Source of the DNA: Coriobacteriia bacterium
GTDB taxonomy: Bacteria; Actinomycetota; Coriobacteriia; Anaerosomatales; Anaerosomataceae
Assembly (NCBI GenBank): GCA_016938135.1
Contig: JAFGVD010000029.1
Coordinates: 54,054-118,053 of the forward strand
DNA: 64,000 nt
Direction of reading: 5' to 3'
In this document: piece by piece, positions 61,757-64,000 of the stretch
Position numbering within the stretch: the first letter of the stretch is position 1
How the letters are laid out: each line of letters starts with the position of its first letter
The notes under the pieces: model-generated
What the model was told of the DNA's origin: nothing
The model's database searches: none
Seen by the model: the letters and a program-made list of their open reading frames with translations, nothing else
Made by a program: the position numbers and the translations under genes

Positions 61757-64000
61757 ATGTCGCAAGGAATCTCCGAGAGGCGCAGCTACTCACTTGCAGT
61801 CGACGGAATGCACTGTCCCTCATGCGAGAAGCTGCTTTCCATGAAGCTGTCGGAGCTTGGCTGGGTCAGTGACATCGATGCTGATTTCGCGAGTGGCACC
61901 CTCACTGTGGTCGCCGATCCCCAGGACTTCGATCTGGCCGCTCTGCAAGGGGCCGTGACGCAGGCGGGCTACTCGCCTGCAGAGTCAGTCGAAGAAGTCG
62001 AGCTCCGGGCGCAGTCTTCCTTCGATGCGGCCGCATCATCGGATCCGGCGTCATGTGACGAGGATCAGCTGACCGACTGCCCGGTGTTACCAACACCGGA
62101 GCCGCATGCAGACCGGGTGGACGATGTCTCGTTCGCGGTGACCGGGATGACGTGCGCGTCGTGTGCTGCCGTCATCGAGAAGACCCTCTCGAGGCGCGAG
62201 GGTGTGGACATGGCAGCTGTGAACCTCGCTGCCGAGAAGCTGCGCGTCCGCTTCGACCCGGCCATGATCGATCGAGATGCTATCGTGCAGGCGGTCGCTG
62301 ATGCAGGATACGGTGCTTTGCCGCTGGACGCTGAGACTACCGCGCAGGTTGGCAAGGCCACGCTTGCAATCACGGGAATGACGTGTGCTTCCTGTGCCCA
62401 GATCGTGGAGAAGGTTCTAGGCAGACTCGATGGCGTCACATCCGCTCAAGTCAATCTTGCAGCCGAGACAGCCACAGTAGAGTTCGACCCGACGATCCTC
62501 GGCCCGGATGAACTCATCGTCGGGGTTGAAGAGTCCGGCTATGCCGCGACGTTGCTTGTGGAGCGAGCGGGTCTGGATGGTCCAGATGATGTCCAGCGTG
62601 AAGCCCAGGAGGCTTTCGCACGGCACCAGAAACACCTTCTCGTCTTCAGTGCCTCGCTGGCTATCCCGCTCTTCCTGATCGCTATGGTGCCACCGTTCAT
62701 GATGGTGGTTCCTGAGTGGGTTGCAGGCTTGTGGGGAGTCACGGACGAGCGTGGTGTGATGTTCGTTCACAAGCTGCTGATGTTGGCTTTGGCCACTCCG
62801 GTGCAGTTCATCGCAGGCGCTCAGTACTACCGGGGGTTCTGGCACGCCATCAAGCAACGTGCGGGCAATATGGACACCCTTGTCGCCATCGGTACATCGG
62901 CCGCCTATCTGTACAGTCTGGCCGCCACCTTCTGGCTGCACGATCAGCCGGTGTTCTACGAGACCTCTGCTTTACTGATCACTTTCGTGCTTCTCGGCAA
63001 GTCGCTTGAGGCGAGAGCAAAGGGCAGGACATCAGACGCCATCAAGAAACTCATGGGGCTGGCTGCCAAGACAGCACGCGTTCTTCGTGGGGGCGCTGAG
63101 GTCGATCTGCCTATCGAGCAGGTCGTCGTAGGAGACCTGCTCATCGTTCGGCCCGGCGAGAAAGTGCCGGTTGACGGGGTGCTGACGCAAGGATCGTCGT
63201 CGGTCGATGAGTCGATGCTGACGGGGGAGTCCATTCCTGTTGAGAAGCAGGTGGGCGACGAGGTGATAGGCGCCACTATCAATAGATTGGGCAGCTTCCG
63301 TTTTCGCGCCACGAAGGTAGGAGCCGACACAGCGCTGGCGCAGATCGTAAGGCTCGTCGAGGACGCTCAGGGGTCAAAGGCTCCGGTTCAAAGATTCGCC
63401 GACAGGATATCCGCGGTCTTCGTGCCCGCCGTGGTGTCTGTGGCTGTTCTGACGTTTGTGTTCTGGATGGTCCTGGGCCCAAGGATCTTCGGTGTCATGC
63501 CTGATCCAAGCGCGTGGCCATTCATCTTCGAGCCGATCTTGACTGCTGCTGCGGCCAGCGGCTGGTTCGTCGCGGCGCTTCTGGCCGGAACCGCTACCGT
63601 TGTCATCGCATGCCCTTGTGCTCTTGGCCTGGCCACCCCGACAGCGATTATGGTGGGGACGGGCAAAGGCGCCGAGAACGGCGTCCTTATCAAGAGCGGT
63701 GAGGCGCTGGAGACCTCCTACCGCGTTGACGCGATCGTCTTCGACAAGACGGGGACCCTGACGCATGGCCGTCCTGTCGTCACCGATGTCGAACTGCTTG
63801 ACGGTCATGACGCGCGCCGCTTTCTGGGGCTTGCGGCCGCGTTGGAGCGCTCCAGCGAGCATCCTCTTGCCGAGGCTATCGTCTCTCATGCGCGGGATGA
63901 AGGCGTCGACATCCAAGGCGTGGAGGGCTTCTCGGCAGTTCCCGGTCATGGTGTCGAGGGCATGGTCGACGGGACGCGGGTTGTTCTGGGAAACCGCAGG
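61757..64000 (+). CDS. copA: Copper-type P1B ATPase with three HMA domains, 3' end outside window
   Basis: The frame is open for 748 codons to the window edge. Three N-terminal HMA domains carry [22 protein letters not shown] and [11 protein letters not shown]; the first is linked by an acidic spacer. Membrane helices follow, then the actuator [12 protein letters not shown], the ion-path motif [12 protein letters not shown] (CPC plus ALGLATP, as in Cu(I) exporters), the phosphorylation site [11 protein letters not shown] and the N-domain [12 protein letters not shown]7-TM8 and the GDGxND hinge lie beyond the window. TAGGAGGAAGTCG precedes the ATG. It is the fourth gene of the sigma-54 operon; copper efflux is the likely role. 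Confidence 0.94.
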   Translation, partial: MSQGISERRSYSLAVDGMHCPSCEKLLSMKLSELGWVSDIDADFASGTLTVVADPQDFDLAALQGAVTQAGYSPAESVEEVELRAQSSFDAAASSDPASCDEDQLTDCPVLPTPEPHADRVDDVSFAVTGMTCASCAAVIEKTLSRREGVDMAAVNLAAEKLRVRFDPAMIDRDAIVQAVADAGYGALPLDAETTAQVGKATLAITGMTCASCAQIVEKVLGRLDGVTSAQVNLAAETATVEFDPTILGPDELIVGVEESGYAATLLVERAGLDGPDDVQREAQEAFARHQKHLLVFSASLAIPLFLIAMVPPFMMVVPEWVAGLWGVTDERGVMFVHKLLMLALATPVQFIAGAQYYRGFWHAIKQRAGNMDTLVAIGTSAAYLYSLAATFWLHDQPVFYETSALLITFVLLGKSLEARAKGRTSDAIKKLMGLAAKTARVLRGGAEVDLPIEQVVVGDLLIVRPGEKVPVDGVLTQGSSSVDESMLTGESIPVEKQVGDEVIGATINRLGSFRFRATKVGADTALAQIVRLVEDAQGSKAPVQRFADRISAVFVPAVVSVAVLTFVFWMVLGPRIFGVMPDPSAWPFIFEPILTAAAASGWFVAALLAGTATVVIACPCALGLATPTAIMVGTGKGAENGVLIKSGEALETSYRVDAIVFDKTGTLTHGRPVVTDVELLDGHDARRFLGLAAALERSSEHPLAEAIVSHARDEGVDIQGVEGFSAVPGHGVEGMVDGTRVVLGNRR

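Noticed and set aside
61706..61757. Second possible UGA read-through between the HMA chaperone and CopA, which share a frame
   Set aside because: An in-frame TAG follows the TGA and CopA has its own strong ribosome binding site and complete first HMA domain.

Overview
The window reads as a chromosomal segment of a high-GC, deep-branching actinobacterium, most likely an anaerobic Coriobacteriia-type lineage. This rests on the uvrA-uvrC-rapZ-yvcK-whiA-gap-pgk-tpiA-gpmI-secG order typical of Actinobacteria, an amt-glnB-glnD operon, an orphan GlnR-like regulator, many GTG starts and probable leaderless transcripts. Two traits are unusual for that phylum: a complete sigma-54 module, and a probable UGA-encoded selenocysteine. 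The taxonomic placement is inference from gene content only.

Layout. 1-6 kb: the end of an acetyltransferase, then glnA, a GlnR-like regulator, a methyltransferase and polA. 6-11 kb: a small Cys-rich protein, rpsA, coaE, a lytic transglycosylase and uvrB. 11-15 kb: two paralogous membrane-anchored proteins of unknown function, an ABC-2 exporter and an aldo/keto reductase. 15.3-18 kb: a zinc/cadmium-type resistance operon with an ArsR/SmtB sensor and a P1B-type ATPase. The ATPase frame is interrupted by a single UGA exactly at the first Cys of a GLDCxxC metal-binding motif. 18-25 kb: larE, acs and glnD-glnB-amt. 25-38 kb: uvrA, uvrC, a YvlD-family membrane protein, rapZ-yvcK-whiA, the lower glycolysis cluster and secG. 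38.6-44.4 kb: a five-gene peptide ABC transporter. 44.5-52 kb: tRNA-Leu(GAG), a MASE3-GAF-SpoIIE phosphatase, a radical-SAM-like pair, an aminotransferase, a PHP phosphoesterase and a membrane-anchored chelatase-like protein. 52-54.4 kb: thioredoxin, an FmdB-like protein, a DUF302 protein, a CsoR/CstR-family repressor and a CDF exporter. 54.4-64 kb: an EamA transporter, rpoN-histidine kinase-NtrC-type activator, then a copper-type operon (zinc-ribbon membrane protein, TauE/SafE-cupredoxin fusion, HMA chaperone, CopA) that runs off the window.

How the parts connect. (1) Nitrogen: the GlnR-like protein next to glnA probably acts at a tandem GAAAC-N6-GAAAC element found upstream of both glnA and amt-glnB-glnD, at nearly the same distance from each start. 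(2) Zn/Cd: the ArsR/SmtB protein has an intact alpha5 zinc site and a strong inverted repeat over its own start codon. (3) Copper: rpoN, the kinase and the activator overlap as one operon. A near-consensus -24/-12 promoter lies before rpoN and a perfect-core one before the copper operon, which suggests a dedicated, self-reinforcing sigma-54 circuit for metal efflux. (4) Sulfur/metal: a CsoR-family protein lacking the copper-binding His but keeping the CstR-type Cys pair sits beside two matching ATACCCC/GGGGTAT palindromes, upstream of thioredoxin and between itself and the CDF gene.

No gene-free stretch exceeds about 300 bases. The longest gaps are 38366-38636 (the secG terminator and the peptide-binding-protein leader with a GC hairpin) and 25088-25345 (divergent amt and uvrA promoters).
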